A stretch of 64,000 nt of DNA from Pedobacter sp. ok626 (GCF_900100435.1 NZ_FNEX01000021.1:62001-126000), one strand, 5' to 3'; shown: positions 1 through 9,559, counted from the first letter of the stretch. Notes: generated by a model not told the origin, from the letters alone. A program made the numbers and translations.

Positions 1-305
1 ACCATACCATATATCCGATCATCCATATCGCCGACAGCACCCTCAATAGGGAGCGGGGTAATTCCATCGGCAACATGAACCCTACTGCCGGCCAATGCTT
101 TTCCATCCTCTTCGGCACTCACAATAACCACATAAACACCAGGGTTAAGTACCCAGTCTATTTTTGCAGAAGTGATTTTCGTGATACCGAATATTTCTAA
201 TACATGCGTGTGCCCTTCAATAAATTTCATACAAGCCGCGCGATTATCTACGGCTCTAAACGCTTTAAAATAAAGCTTGGTGATCTGCGGTCTATGCTGT
301 TCCAA
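1..305 (-). CDS. Partial acyltransferase-like protein (N-terminal ~101 residues)
   Basis: This is an open reading frame that runs off the left edge, so only its N-terminal part is seen. It has an in-frame stop shortly upstream and begins at TTG (303-305), overlapping the last codons of the upstream fusion gene by 14 nt. An ATG at codon 26 (228-230) is the alternative start. The peptide contains FRAVDNRAACMKFIEGHTHV and then YVVIVSAEEDGKALAGSRVH, which looks like the first helix and strands of a GNAT-type acyltransferase fold, possibly of the FeeM N-acyl amino acid synthase kind. That assignment is inference from fold-like pattern only. The overlap with the E1/nitroreductase gene implies co-transcription and a shared pathway. 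Confidence 0.5.
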   Translation of the reverse strand, partial: MEQHRPQITKLYFKAFRAVDNRAACMKFIEGHTHVLEIFGITKITSAKIDWVLNPGVYVVIVSAEEDGKALAGSRVHVADGITPLPIEGAVGDMDDRIYGM

Positions 306-2607
306 TGGATAAAGTTTTATTTAAGGGTTTTCTAATTGTACGTTGAGGTGATGATTCTGCTTTAAATATTCTGAACATGAATATTTCTGCAATATTATCA
401 GTTATTTTAAATAAATGCTTTAATTTTTGATGTAAATTGAAAATTTGCTTTCTACTTTCGTCAGGAAGGTCGTTTAATTCCTGAACATTATTCTTGTAAA
501 AGAAAATTAAAGGAACATTTACGGGGTGAATTTGATAGCCTAATGCTGTGGCTGTAAGCCAAAGTTTCTCAACTGCCATGCCTCCTTTTAAGTAATCGAG
601 GGGACTGTGTTGCGGTAAAGTAATTAAGCCAATAGCGGGGGATGATTGGAATTGCTTTAGGGCAAGGTATTTAAAGGCGTTACCACCTTTTATCTTTTTT
701 AGAAATTCAACAGCTCTTTCATCTTTCATCAGCCTTAATCCAATCTGATCTTGATTGCTTAAGTCGAGGGTATTTATTCCGATACCATCTGCCGTTTCCA
801 GAATTTGCTCTTGATTCCAGCGCATTTCTTTTTTTATAAAATCTTTGTGAGCAGCAGGGGTAAACATGCGTAATAGATCTGCTTGTCCTGATATATCACC
901 CAATACGGTTTTATCTTCAGCAGCAGTAAGCCAGTGTAAGCCGATTTCTTCGGCTTCAATAACGGCTTTTAGCTGATCAAGATCAGCAGTATTAGCTTCC
1001 TGTGTTTTACCAAATTTTCGGTTGGTATGTCTTTCTGATATTTGTGCTGCAAGTTTCTTTTCATCCTCGCTTACTTCATGTTTTCCTTTAAAATTGAAAT
1101 AAGCAATATGATCAGGGAAAAGTTCAGGCGTGAAACTCCATTCCACACCTAGTTCATTTACAGCAGTCTCTAAAAGTAAATTCTCTATTGAAGCACCTAA
1201 AGACGCATATGAAGAAATGTAATCGGGATCTAAATAAGCACCAGATACCTCTTTATTTAAAAATAGGTGTAACGTGTCATTTTTATAATGCCAATGCCAT
1301 GGCTGATTGTTTCCTCCTGAAGGTGCTTTACTTGCTGAGGCAATCAATTTATGAATTAGGGACTCTGGGATAGGATCACCTTTCGTACCATCTCCAATCT
1401 TATGAACTGACAAATAGGTGTTCAGCTCTAAAGGATCTAAATGCTTATTGCGAGGCTCTTCAACTACTTCAGGAGCAGGGACATCGTCTGTAATTAATTC
1501 ATCAATATCGATGAAGAATCTGCCTGATATTTTTAAGCTGCCTAATAATATTTTTCTTGAAAGGTCAGCTGTAATTCCACCACCGTAAGTAACGGCACTG
1601 GCAAGTTGGGGCCAGGTAGATATGGTGCTCATAATTTCAACTGCAGAAGCTTTCATTCTTGGTGATAAAGTCTCAATTCCGGTTACCGGAGCTATGTAAG
1701 GTACTTTCTCATCCAATGTTTTAAGCGTTTTAAAAACGCTCATATCTATATGTTCTACGAACCCATGTAAAACAGGTCTTTCAGGTTCTAAGTCAAACCT
1801 TTCGATATCAATTGTACATCTGTCGCTACCTTCCATTAAAACAGGAATGCCCAATGCTTTAGCTTTTTCTCTTGCACTAATCTTTACATCAAAACTATCA
1901 CACTCATCAATTAAAAGGTCAAGCGTCCCATTTTCAGTCAAGAAAGCATCAATATTATCATCAGTAATTCCTTCATGGAAACAAATTACTTTTAAAAATG
2001 GATCAAGCTCGGCAATCTCTCTGGCGACGATAACTGTTTTTTGAAGATGTATATTATGGATACCAGTTCTGATGCGGTTTAAATTAGAAAGATCAAGTTC
2101 ATCAAAGTCGGCAATGCGCAATTCTCCAAAGCCTCTCTCTATGGCCAATGTTAAAGAAACCGACTGTCCAACCGACAATCCCATAACACCTATTTTCTTT
2201 TGCGAAAGTGTTGTTTGTTCCTCTGCGGTAATTTTATGCTTGTTTCTATTGGTACGTACAACAACAAATTCTTCTTCATCAAGTAGATGAACTAATTTAT
2301 CAGACCATGGATAATATACCCATATTCCGTAGTCAAATAATGAGGTTGAGCCGCGGTGATTTTCAGCAACTTTTTTTAATTCAGTAGGGGGGATTCCAGG
2401 CTTTAAACATTTAATTAACTCTTCAATTTGAGACTCAATGCAATCAAAAATCTGAATATGTGGTTTATTCGCTAAAAGATCAGCGAGATTCTGTTTTTCG
2501 GTACTGTTTTTGGTATTAAATAATACAGGCTTGTAGAGAGCGTTTAATTGTTTCGTATTGTTAATTGAGGCTTCAAAATTTAAATGAGTATGAGCTTGAG
2601 ACTGCAT
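292..2607 (-). CDS. E1/ThiF-like adenylation domain fused to nitroreductase domain (Rv1355c family)
   Basis: A 771-residue two-domain protein. Residues about 135-310 are a ThiF/MoeB/E1-type Rossmann domain: nucleotide loop GVMGLSVGQS, then the acidic and NxNR motif DFDELDLSNLNRIRTG, and DECDSFDVKISARE where E1 enzymes have DxxDNxxxR. The CxxC zinc knuckles and an obvious catalytic cysteine loop of MoeB are not visible. Residues about 415-720 are an FMN nitroreductase-like fold beginning SASKAPSGGNNQPWHW with ERHTNRKFG further on. This domain order matches the family named after Mycobacterium tuberculosis Rv1355c, whose function is unknown to me. By analogy, an E1 domain adenylates a carboxylate and a nitroreductase domain oxidises or reduces a flavin-dependent substrate. 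It is divergent from a receiver gene and overlaps an acyltransferase-like gene downstream. Confidence 0.85.
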   Translation of the reverse strand: MQSQAHTHLNFEASINNTKQLNALYKPVLFNTKNSTEKQNLADLLANKPHIQIFDCIESQIEELIKCLKPGIPPTELKKVAENHRGSTSLFDYGIWVYYPWSDKLVHLLDEEEFVVVRTNRNKHKITAEEQTTLSQKKIGVMGLSVGQSVSLTLAIERGFGELRIADFDELDLSNLNRIRTGIHNIHLQKTVIVAREIAELDPFLKVICFHEGITDDNIDAFLTENGTLDLLIDECDSFDVKISAREKAKALGIPVLMEGSDRCTIDIERFDLEPERPVLHGFVEHIDMSVFKTLKTLDEKVPYIAPVTGIETLSPRMKASAVEIMSTISTWPQLASAVTYGGGITADLSRKILLGSLKISGRFFIDIDELITDDVPAPEVVEEPRNKHLDPLELNTYLSVHKIGDGTKGDPIPESLIHKLIASASKAPSGGNNQPWHWHYKNDTLHLFLNKEVSGAYLDPDYISSYASLGASIENLLLETAVNELGVEWSFTPELFPDHIAYFNFKGKHEVSEDEKKLAAQISERHTNRKFGKTQEANTADLDQLKAVIEAEEIGLHWLTAAEDKTVLGDISGQADLLRMFTPAAHKDFIKKEMRWNQEQILETADGIGINTLDLSNQDQIGLRLMKDERAVEFLKKIKGGNAFKYLALKQFQSSPAIGLITLPQHSPLDYLKGGMAVEKLWLTATALGYQIHPVNVPLIFFYKNNVQELNDLPDESRKQIFNLHQKLKHLFKITDNIAEIFMFRIFKAESSPQRTIRKPLNKTLSIGTA

Positions 2608-2725
2608 TTTTTTAATATATGTATGCTATAAAAATAAAAAAAAATAGGTAAATTATTGAAAGAACTAAAAATAGGCTTTTAAGAGTAATAATAAAAAAGT
2701 ATTTTTAACTTTTATTTCCAGACAA

Positions 2726-3181
2726 ATGAATGTGAATATCCTTTATGTTGATGATGAACCTCACAATTTAAGTGCGTTTAAGGCCACTTATAGAAGGTTG
2801 TATAATATTTTTACCGCGGAATCTGCAGATGAAGGCAGAGTTATTTTAGATAAGGAAGAAATTCATGTGATCATCACCGACCAGAGAATGCCCAAAACTA
2901 CTGGAGTAGAGTTTTTGGCCTCTATTTTAGAGAAGCATCCTGATCCAATTCGGATGATTCTTACTGGTTATACGGACATTGATGCAGTAATTGATGCCAT
3001 TAATAAAGGACAGGTATATCGCTATATCCAGAAGCCCTGGATGGAAGCAGATTTAAAGATTAATATCGAAAAAGCATATGAAATATATATGCTTAGAAAA
3101 GAAAATAGAGATCTTACTGCAAAATTATTATTAGCAAATCAGCAACTTGAATTTTTATTAAGGCAAAATCTATTATCTTAG
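2726..3181 (+). CDS. Stand-alone response regulator receiver protein with C-terminal helix
   Basis: A 151-residue CheY-like receiver. Acidic pair D9/D10 (VDDEPHN), phospho-acceptor D52 in IITDQRMP, T80 in MILTGYTD and K103 in YIQKPW are all present, so phosphorylation should be possible. DQRMP and VYRYIQKPW are typical of RpfG-type receivers, but no HD-GYP output domain follows; residues 115-151 form an amphipathic, coiled-coil-like helix (KENRDLTAKLLLANQQLEFL). It is divergent from the E1/nitroreductase gene (118 bp between) and lies 26 bp before a T9SS cargo gene. The output is probably a protein contact through the helix. The partner kinase is not in the window. Confidence 0.9.
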   Translation: MNVNILYVDDEPHNLSAFKATYRRLYNIFTAESADEGRVILDKEEIHVIITDQRMPKTTGVEFLASILEKHPDPIRMILTGYTDIDAVIDAINKGQVYRYIQKPWMEADLKINIEKAYEIYMLRKENRDLTAKLLLANQQLEFLLRQNLLS

Positions 3182-3204
3182 TTATCCTAAAGGGATAACT
3201 AAGA
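3176..3204 (+). promoter_or_regulatory. Intercistronic 12-bp hairpin before a start codon
   Basis: Perfect inverted repeat tcttagttatcc / ggataactaaga with a 5-nt loop. The receiver gene's TAG stop (3179-3181) lies in the left arm, and the ATG of the T9SS cargo gene (3208) comes 3 nt after the right arm. No T-run follows, so an intrinsic terminator is unlikely. A translation-initiation control or RNA-processing element is a better fit, but this is inference. Confidence 0.55.
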
Positions 3205-3207
3205 GAT

Positions 3208-6200
3208 ATGTATAGATGGGTTTTAATAATATGGGCGCTCTTGTGCTTTCTATTTGTTAATGCGAAAGCCCAAAATATTTCGAATGAAGGCACAGATTTC
3301 TGGGCCGTATTTCCAACACATGACCCTTCAAGAAACAATAATGGGACGGTTAATTTAGCTAATGTTCGGATTTACATTACCACAAAGACCAGTTCAGAAG
3401 TAACGGTTACTTGTGGTAGTTTTAATTCTGGACCGGTAAATATACCCGGTAACACTGCTGTCTGGGTCGATGTACCCCGAGCGGATTCCTATGTAGTTGT
3501 AGGAGATGCAAACCGTGTAATTGCGAACAAGGGGATTCATGTACAAGTTACGCCTGGGCATGATAAGGTAGCTGTATTTGAACATATTTATGCAGGGGCA
3601 CGGTCTGCCGCTTCACTTATTCTCCCCCGGGAGGCACTGGGGAGAGAATATTACTCCATGAATTACACACAGGATATAAGTAATGGAGAGGTAAATAAAA
3701 ATTTTTTAGTCCTCGTTGCGGCGGATGCCAATACTACGCTACTAGTTCATAAAAAGGACGGGAGTTCTTTTCAGGTGGACTTTGCGAATGCGGGAGATGT
3801 GTATGAATATACACCTACGAACCAGGAAGATCTTACCGGTATGTATGTAGAGGTGGACAAAACATCTCCCGATAATTGTAATAAACGTTTTGCCGCTTAT
3901 TCAGGTAGTACCTCACTTAAAATAGCTTGTAATGGATCTCGTGATCCACTTTTTCAACAGCTTTATCCGACGGGGAGTTGGGGAAAGATCTATGGGATTG
4001 TACCTTTTATCAACAGGCGCCATATCATAAGGATATTGGCTCAGGAAGACAATACCGTTGTGCAGTTTGATGGTAATGTCTATAATCTTAATAAAGGTGA
4101 ATTCTATACGAGTGGCGAGCTAAGCAATAGTGCGCTAGTCACCGCAAACAAAAGAATAAGTGTGGCGCAATATTCTTTAACTCAAGCTTGCTCATCTACT
4201 GGAGGTACCGAAATCTTTGGTGACCCCGAAATGGTGCTACTTAATCCAATCGAATTTAATGTAAAATCTACGACGCTCTTTTCGTCCGACAAGGAGCGCA
4301 TCACTGAGCGATACATTAATGTCTTGATAAAAACATCAGCTAACTCTACTTTTAAAATAGATGGAACGCCTGTGAATACAGTGTGGACTCCAGTTCCTTT
4401 AAATCCTGAATACAGTTACACACAAATTGAAATTAATGCTGCAAGTTCTTATTTGACAGCTAATGAAGGGTTTAATGCAATAGCTTATGGTTTCGGTGAT
4501 CACGAATCTTATGCTTATTCGGCAGGTACCAATCTTGCGGCGACTACTTACTTCCTGGTTACCAATAAAATTACGCAACGCGATGCGCAGAATGCATGTG
4601 TTGGCCAGGTGTCTGATTTTAAATTTATTCTTCCTTATCTGGTGGCTAAAATTACATGGAAGCTTGATGATGGTCCTGAGGAACCTGGTTCTTTAGATCA
4701 TGAAATTATTCCTGCGGCCGATGGTACATCAACTTACGAATACAGGTATGGCAGAGACGAAACCTTTACTGAACTCCGATCGCACCGGATCACTATAAAG
4801 GTAGAATTACCAAATGATGGTACGGGCTGCCTTAGCGGAGAGGCAGAATTTAGCTATACATTTGATGTGTATCCCTTGCCTACAGTCGACTTTCAGTTCC
4901 CCATGGAAAACTGTGCCGATACTGAAATTCAGTTTACCGATGCAGGTGTCTCCAATATTCCAGGTAAAGACCTAAACAAATGGCTCTGGGATTTTGGTGA
5001 TGGAACAACTTCTACTGAACAAAACCCTAAGCATATTTTTAGCGCGTCAGGGCCTTTTGACGTCAAGCTATCTGTTGGTCTGGATGAAGGTTGTATGTCT
5101 GATGTACTATCTAAAACAATAACTATAGGGCCTAAAATAACAACCAGTTTTGCAACGGATTTAGTAGGATGTATCAATAAACTACATAGCTTCGAAGACA
5201 AGTCTGTCGTCGAGCCTGGTGCGACTATCGTAAAATGGCATTGGGATTTTGGCGATAATACACCACCAATACCAACGGATCAAGCTCTTCGTATTGTTCA
5301 TCACACTTATACATCATTAGGCAAATTTAGAGTTACATTGGTTACGGAAAGTGCAACTGGTTGTATGAGTTTACTTTATTCAAAAGAAATTACCATCATT
5401 GCTTTACCTATACCTAAGTTTACCTTGCCTAAAATATGCTCTTCGGATAATATTGCGGAGTTTAAAAATCTTTCTGTTGATGGTGATGGAACTACAGCAG
5501 CTTTAACAAATTATTACTGGGAATTTGGTGATAATAGCAGTGTTAATAATACATCTACTGATGTTGATGGCAAACATAAATATAATCAACCGGGACTGTA
5601 TCGCGTGAAACTTACGGTTACCAATGCCAATGGTTGTTCGGATTTTATCACCAGCGATTTTACAGTCAATAGTCCAGACGTTCTGGCTAAGTTTGATGTG
5701 GAAAATAAAGATAATTTATGCAGTAACAAAAAAGTCAAAATCATCAATACTTCCATCGTACAAACTATTGGGACTGTTATCAAGTTGCGTATTTATTTTG
5801 ATGCCTTAAATAAACCAAATGAGTTTATTGAAGATGATGATCCTGTGCTCAATAAATCGTACGAGCATATGTATCCTGCATTGACGACTTCTGATCCGAA
5901 AACTTTTACCATAAAAATGGTAGCCTATTCTGGAGAGAGCTGTTCCAATACTTATCCTTTCGATATTTTATTAAACCCCTCGCCGATAATCTCTTTTGAT
6001 AATATCCCTGCAGTTTGCATCAATGCTGGCAAAATTCAGCTTACACAAGGCTCAGAAACGCTTGGCATATCAGGCGATTTTAAATATACGGGACCAGGTA
6101 TTACCGAAGATGGCTGGTTTGATCCGAGCGTAGCTGGGGTAGGACGACATGATATCACCTATACTTTTACTGCTCACAACGGTGGCTGCGAGGAATCTCT

Positions 6201-6726
6201 GACCAAGTCAATTACTGTTGCCCCCATTCCTGTAGTCACGCTACCTTCGGACCTGTATATTCTTGAAGGTGGGGAAAAACAAATTGACGCGAGTGTTAGT
6301 AGTTCTGGAAATACCTACGAGTGGAGTCCTTCTGAAGGAATAAGCAAAAACAATGTGTTAAGCCCTACTTTTTTTGCAACCAGCGATAGGGTATATACAC
6401 TTGGGGTCACAACCGCAACAGGCTGTTTTACGTCAGAACATGTTTTTGTTCATGTTATAAAAGGCATTGAGCCCGCTAATGCGTTTAGTCCGAATGGTGA
6501 TGGTGTAAATGATGTTTGGGTTATCAAATATATCGAAACATATGTAGCTGCTACCGTAGATGTTTTTAATCGGTACGGAGAAAAAGTTTTTTTTAGTCAG
6601 GGATATTCAATACCTTTTGATGGCAATTATCAGGGGAAACAATTGCCTGTAGGTACGTATTATTATATCATCAATCCAAGAAATGGAAAGAAAACAATTA
6701 CTGGCTCATTAACTTTAATCAGGTAA
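3208..6726 (+). CDS. Secreted T9SS type B cargo: IgGFc-binding-like N-terminus, PKD repeats, gliding-type C-terminal domain
   Basis: A 1172-residue surface or secreted protein. A signal peptide ends near VNAKA-Q (residues 1-21). Residues about 25-450 resemble the IgGFc_binding-like N-terminal domain found in large Bacteroidetes adhesins (starts GTDFWAVFPTHDPS). At least three PKD domains lie between about 555 and 830, each with the W-x-FGD signature (WLWDFGDGT, WHWDFGDNT, YYWEFGDNS). The last ~85 residues (ANAFSPNGDGVNDVWVIKYI, VFNRYGEKVFF, LPVGTYYYII) are the CHU_C gliding-motility-associated C-terminal domain that targets proteins to the type IX secretion system. The next gene, a PorP/SprF protein, starts 1 nt after the stop, the usual pairing for type B cargo. 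Likely role is adhesion or surface structure. Confidence 0.9.
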   Translation: MYRWVLIIWALLCFLFVNAKAQNISNEGTDFWAVFPTHDPSRNNNGTVNLANVRIYITTKTSSEVTVTCGSFNSGPVNIPGNTAVWVDVPRADSYVVVGDANRVIANKGIHVQVTPGHDKVAVFEHIYAGARSAASLILPREALGREYYSMNYTQDISNGEVNKNFLVLVAADANTTLLVHKKDGSSFQVDFANAGDVYEYTPTNQEDLTGMYVEVDKTSPDNCNKRFAAYSGSTSLKIACNGSRDPLFQQLYPTGSWGKIYGIVPFINRRHIIRILAQEDNTVVQFDGNVYNLNKGEFYTSGELSNSALVTANKRISVAQYSLTQACSSTGGTEIFGDPEMVLLNPIEFNVKSTTLFSSDKERITERYINVLIKTSANSTFKIDGTPVNTVWTPVPLNPEYSYTQIEINAASSYLTANEGFNAIAYGFGDHESYAYSAGTNLAATTYFLVTNKITQRDAQNACVGQVSDFKFILPYLVAKITWKLDDGPEEPGSLDHEIIPAADGTSTYEYRYGRDETFTELRSHRITIKVELPNDGTGCLSGEAEFSYTFDVYPLPTVDFQFPMENCADTEIQFTDAGVSNIPGKDLNKWLWDFGDGTTSTEQNPKHIFSASGPFDVKLSVGLDEGCMSDVLSKTITIGPKITTSFATDLVGCINKLHSFEDKSVVEPGATIVKWHWDFGDNTPPIPTDQALRIVHHTYTSLGKFRVTLVTESATGCMSLLYSKEITIIALPIPKFTLPKICSSDNIAEFKNLSVDGDGTTAALTNYYWEFGDNSSVNNTSTDVDGKHKYNQPGLYRVKLTVTNANGCSDFITSDFTVNSPDVLAKFDVENKDNLCSNKKVKIINTSIVQTIGTVIKLRIYFDALNKPNEFIEDDDPVLNKSYEHMYPALTTSDPKTFTIKMVAYSGESCSNTYPFDILLNPSPIISFDNIPAVCINAGKIQLTQGSETLGISGDFKYTGPGITEDGWFDPSVAGVGRHDITYTFTAHNGGCEESLTKSITVAPIPVVTLPSDLYILEGGEKQIDASVSSSGNTYEWSPSEGISKNNVLSPTFFATSDRVYTLGVTTATGCFTSEHVFVHVIKGIEPANAFSPNGDGVNDVWVIKYIETYVAATVDVFNRYGEKVFFSQGYSIPFDGNYQGKQLPVGTYYYIINPRNGKKTITGSLTLIR

Positions 6727-6727
6727 A

Positions 6728-7747
6728 ATGAGACGCTCAGTGTATTTAGTTATGTTACAATTGTTATTGGGGCTTTGTGGTTTTGCGCAGCAGCGGCCAC
6801 AGTATACACAATATGTGCTCAATAATTACCTCTTAAATCCGGCGATTAGTGGTATAGAAAATTATACAGATGTAAAAGTAGGCTATAGAAAACAATGGGC
6901 TGGTATCGATAATGCACCACAGACATCTTTTGTAACTGCTAATTGGAATCTAGGGGGCGATTACCTTTGGAAAAATGCCTTGTCCTTACCTGATAAAGGC
7001 GATGACCCAATGAGTCGGAGCTATATGCAGAATTATACCTCATCCCCAGCACACCATGGTATGGGTGTTATTGCTGTTTACGATAAATTGGGGCCACTTT
7101 CGAGGCTGGACGCAAATTTAACCTATGCCTATCACCTTAAACTAAGTAATACTTATAATTTGTCTGTGGGGGTTGCTGCAGGGGTAAGTAGGATCGCGCT
7201 TGATATCAATGCTTTAACTTTTGAAGATCAAACCCGCGTTGACCCCTCCATCTCAAATGGTATTCCAAGTCAACTGAAACCCGACCTGAGCGTGGGGGTA
7301 TGGTTGTATAGCGGAAGGCTGTTTGCCGGTGCATCCGTACAACAGCTTTTACAGCAAAAGCTTTCATTTACGAGTGATCCCAATTACAATATGGGAAAAG
7401 AGGAACCACATTTTTTTGTTACAGCTGGTTATAAGTTATACATTGATGATGAAGTTTCGGCGACTCCTTCAATCATGGTTAAGCAAGTGAGTCCGGTACC
7501 AGCATCAATTGATCTGAACTTAAAGGTGTCATTTAGAGATAGGCTTTGGTTGGGTGGTAGCTATCGTAAAGACGATTCCTTTTCGGCAATGGCCGGAATC
7601 AACATCAGCAAATTGCTTAATCTAACTTATGCTTACGATTTTACTACATCAGGATTGAATCAGGTAAGCAATGGCAGCCACGAAATTGTATTGGGCCTGC
7701 AACTTAATAATGTTTATGAAGTTTTTAGTGGCGGAAGAATGTGGTAA
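6728..7747 (+). CDS. PorP/SprF family type IX secretion outer-membrane protein
   Basis: A 339-residue protein with signal peptide ending LCGFAQ-QRP and the family hallmark QRPQYTQYVLNNYLLNPAIS followed by YRKQWAGIDNAPQTSF. The rest is a series of alternating hydrophobic strands expected of an outer-membrane beta barrel, ending NVYEVFSGGRMW. PorP/SprF proteins help place or anchor T9SS cargo at the surface, and single copies often sit directly after one type B cargo gene, as here (1 nt gap). It converges on rpoN with only 10 bp between stops. Confidence 0.93.
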   Translation: MRRSVYLVMLQLLLGLCGFAQQRPQYTQYVLNNYLLNPAISGIENYTDVKVGYRKQWAGIDNAPQTSFVTANWNLGGDYLWKNALSLPDKGDDPMSRSYMQNYTSSPAHHGMGVIAVYDKLGPLSRLDANLTYAYHLKLSNTYNLSVGVAAGVSRIALDINALTFEDQTRVDPSISNGIPSQLKPDLSVGVWLYSGRLFAGASVQQLLQQKLSFTSDPNYNMGKEEPHFFVTAGYKLYIDDEVSATPSIMVKQVSPVPASIDLNLKVSFRDRLWLGGSYRKDDSFSAMAGINISKLLNLTYAYDFTTSGLNQVSNGSHEIVLGLQLNNVYEVFSGGRMW

Positions 7748-7757
7748 AATAAGCCGA

Positions 7758-9230
7758 TTAAAGCTCTTTTCTTAACCGGGCAACGGGGATATTCATTTGC
7801 TCTCTGTATTTAGCAACCGTTCTCCTCGCGATGTTATAACCTCTTTCTTTCAAGATTTCTGTTAGTTTCTCATCAGCTAAAGGTTTACGTTTGTCTTCGT
7901 TGCCAATACAATCTTCCAGAATTTTCTTTACCTCTTTATTAGAAACCTCTTCGCCACTTTCTGTTTGTATGGCTTCCGAGAAGAAGGATTTTAATAAGAA
8001 AGTACCAAATTCAGTTTGTACATATTTAGAGTTGGCGACACGTGAAACAGTGGAAATATCCATATCTATTTTATCAGCAATATCTTTCAGGATCATCGGA
8101 CGCATTTTGCGTTCATCACCCGTTAATAAATACTCATATTGATATTGCATAATGGCATTCATAGTTTTAAGCAAGGTCTGTTGTCGCTGCTTAATGGCAT
8201 CAATAAACCATTTAGCGGAGTCCAGCTTTTGTTTTACAAACTGTACCGCTTCTTTTAGTTTTTTATCCTTTTGAGCTGCTTTATCATAATGGTCAAACAT
8301 ATCAATGTACGACCTGCTTACTCTCAATTCCGGTGCATTTTTCGAGTTTAAGGTTAGGATCAGTACCCCATCATTATTGGATACATGGAAATCCGGAATA
8401 ATCTGCAACTGTTTTGTCGTTACCTGATTAGAGTCCCCTGGTTTAGGGTTTAACCTCAATATTTCTGCGATAATTTCTTTTAAATCCTCACTGTTCAGGT
8501 TAAGGGATTTTTCGAGTTTATCGTAATGTTTTCTTGTAAATTCGTCAAGATAATTTTCAACAATAAGGATGGCTTTTACAATAATAGGATTGTTGAGGTC
8601 TTTACGTTTTAACTGTAAAGTAAGGCATTCCTGTAGATCTCTTGCTGCGATGCCCGGAGGATCAAAATTTTGTATTACCCTAAGCATCTCAAGAACGTCC
8701 TCTTCCTCAACCATAACATTTTGAGAAAATGCAAGGTCGTCAATCATAGAAGTAATGGGTCTTCTTAGGTAACCATCGTCATCTAAACTGCCTATAATTT
8801 GCTTTCCAATAATAAAATCCTGATCGGAAAGCGGAACCAGGTCTAACTGTTCCTGTAAACTTTCAAAAAAGGTACTTTCAATAGCTATTGGAGTTTCCTT
8901 TTTTTCCTCATCATCGTCATTGTTATTGTATGAGGTGCTGTAGTCATTTACATCGTCATCTTGTAAATAATCGTCAACGTTAAATTCATCCGTATTTTCT
9001 TCCTTTGCGCTAGCATCGTATTCTTCCGGTGTATCGTTTAAGTCGTCGTATTCACTCTTAGGCTCTTCAGCTATCATTAAGCTTGGATCTTCCAATGCAG
9101 GATTTTCTTCCAACTCTTCTTTTATGCGAGTATCTAAAGCAACTGTCGGTACTTGCAACAGCTTTATAAACTGAATTTGCTGTGGAGATAGCTTTTGAAG
9201 TAATTTTTGTTGTAGATGTTGTTTTAGCAT
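7758..9230 (-). CDS. rpoN: RNA polymerase sigma-54 factor
   Basis: A 490-residue sigma-54. Region I is the Gln/Leu-rich N-terminus (KQHLQQKLLQKLSPQQIQFI), which binds activators; residues about 50-115 are a strongly acidic region II; the core-binding region follows (IGSLDDDGYLRRPI, FDPPGIAARDLQECL); a helix-turn-helix lies around 365-400 (DIADKIDMDISTVSRVANSK); and the RpoN box ARRTVAKYRE is at 468-477. All parts for core binding and -24/-12 promoter recognition are present. No enhancer-binding activator gene lies in the window. Confidence 0.98.
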   Translation of the reverse strand: MLKQHLQQKLLQKLSPQQIQFIKLLQVPTVALDTRIKEELEENPALEDPSLMIAEEPKSEYDDLNDTPEEYDASAKEENTDEFNVDDYLQDDDVNDYSTSYNNNDDDEEKKETPIAIESTFFESLQEQLDLVPLSDQDFIIGKQIIGSLDDDGYLRRPITSMIDDLAFSQNVMVEEEDVLEMLRVIQNFDPPGIAARDLQECLTLQLKRKDLNNPIIVKAILIVENYLDEFTRKHYDKLEKSLNLNSEDLKEIIAEILRLNPKPGDSNQVTTKQLQIIPDFHVSNNDGVLILTLNSKNAPELRVSRSYIDMFDHYDKAAQKDKKLKEAVQFVKQKLDSAKWFIDAIKQRQQTLLKTMNAIMQYQYEYLLTGDERKMRPMILKDIADKIDMDISTVSRVANSKYVQTEFGTFLLKSFFSEAIQTESGEEVSNKEVKKILEDCIGNEDKRKPLADEKLTEILKERGYNIARRTVAKYREQMNIPVARLRKEL

Positions 9231-9559
9231 AAAATGATAACTAGGTATTTATGTACCCGCTCCAAAAATACACATTTCGTATTGATAAAAGTACTTACGG
9301 AAATATAAATCAGGAACGATACTGATAAACAGGTATGAATATTTTAAATTTCACTGTCGATTTGTATTTGACCTGCATAAATACTAAATATTGATTACGG
9401 GATCTGTGTAAAAAAAAATAGCTGGAAACTTTATAGTATAACCAATTGGCAATAAAGGAAACAGCAAAATAATTTAAAATATAAGTAAATTTTTGCCTGG
9501 TGAATCCTTTGATTTTCCGGGAAAGTTGTTAATTTTATTATATAAATAAATTTATACCT
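9231..9559. other. Intergenic region between rpoN and mscL
   Basis: About 330 bp without a recognisable gene. For rpoN (minus) a -7-like box TATTTTTG reads at 9270-9263, 32 nt before the start, without a clear upstream TTG. For mscL (plus) a weak TTG (9528-9530) and TAAATTTA-like pair precede the start, but the tract is too AT-rich to be sure. I see no tRNA, no terminator and no repeat in the middle part. Confidence 0.5.
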
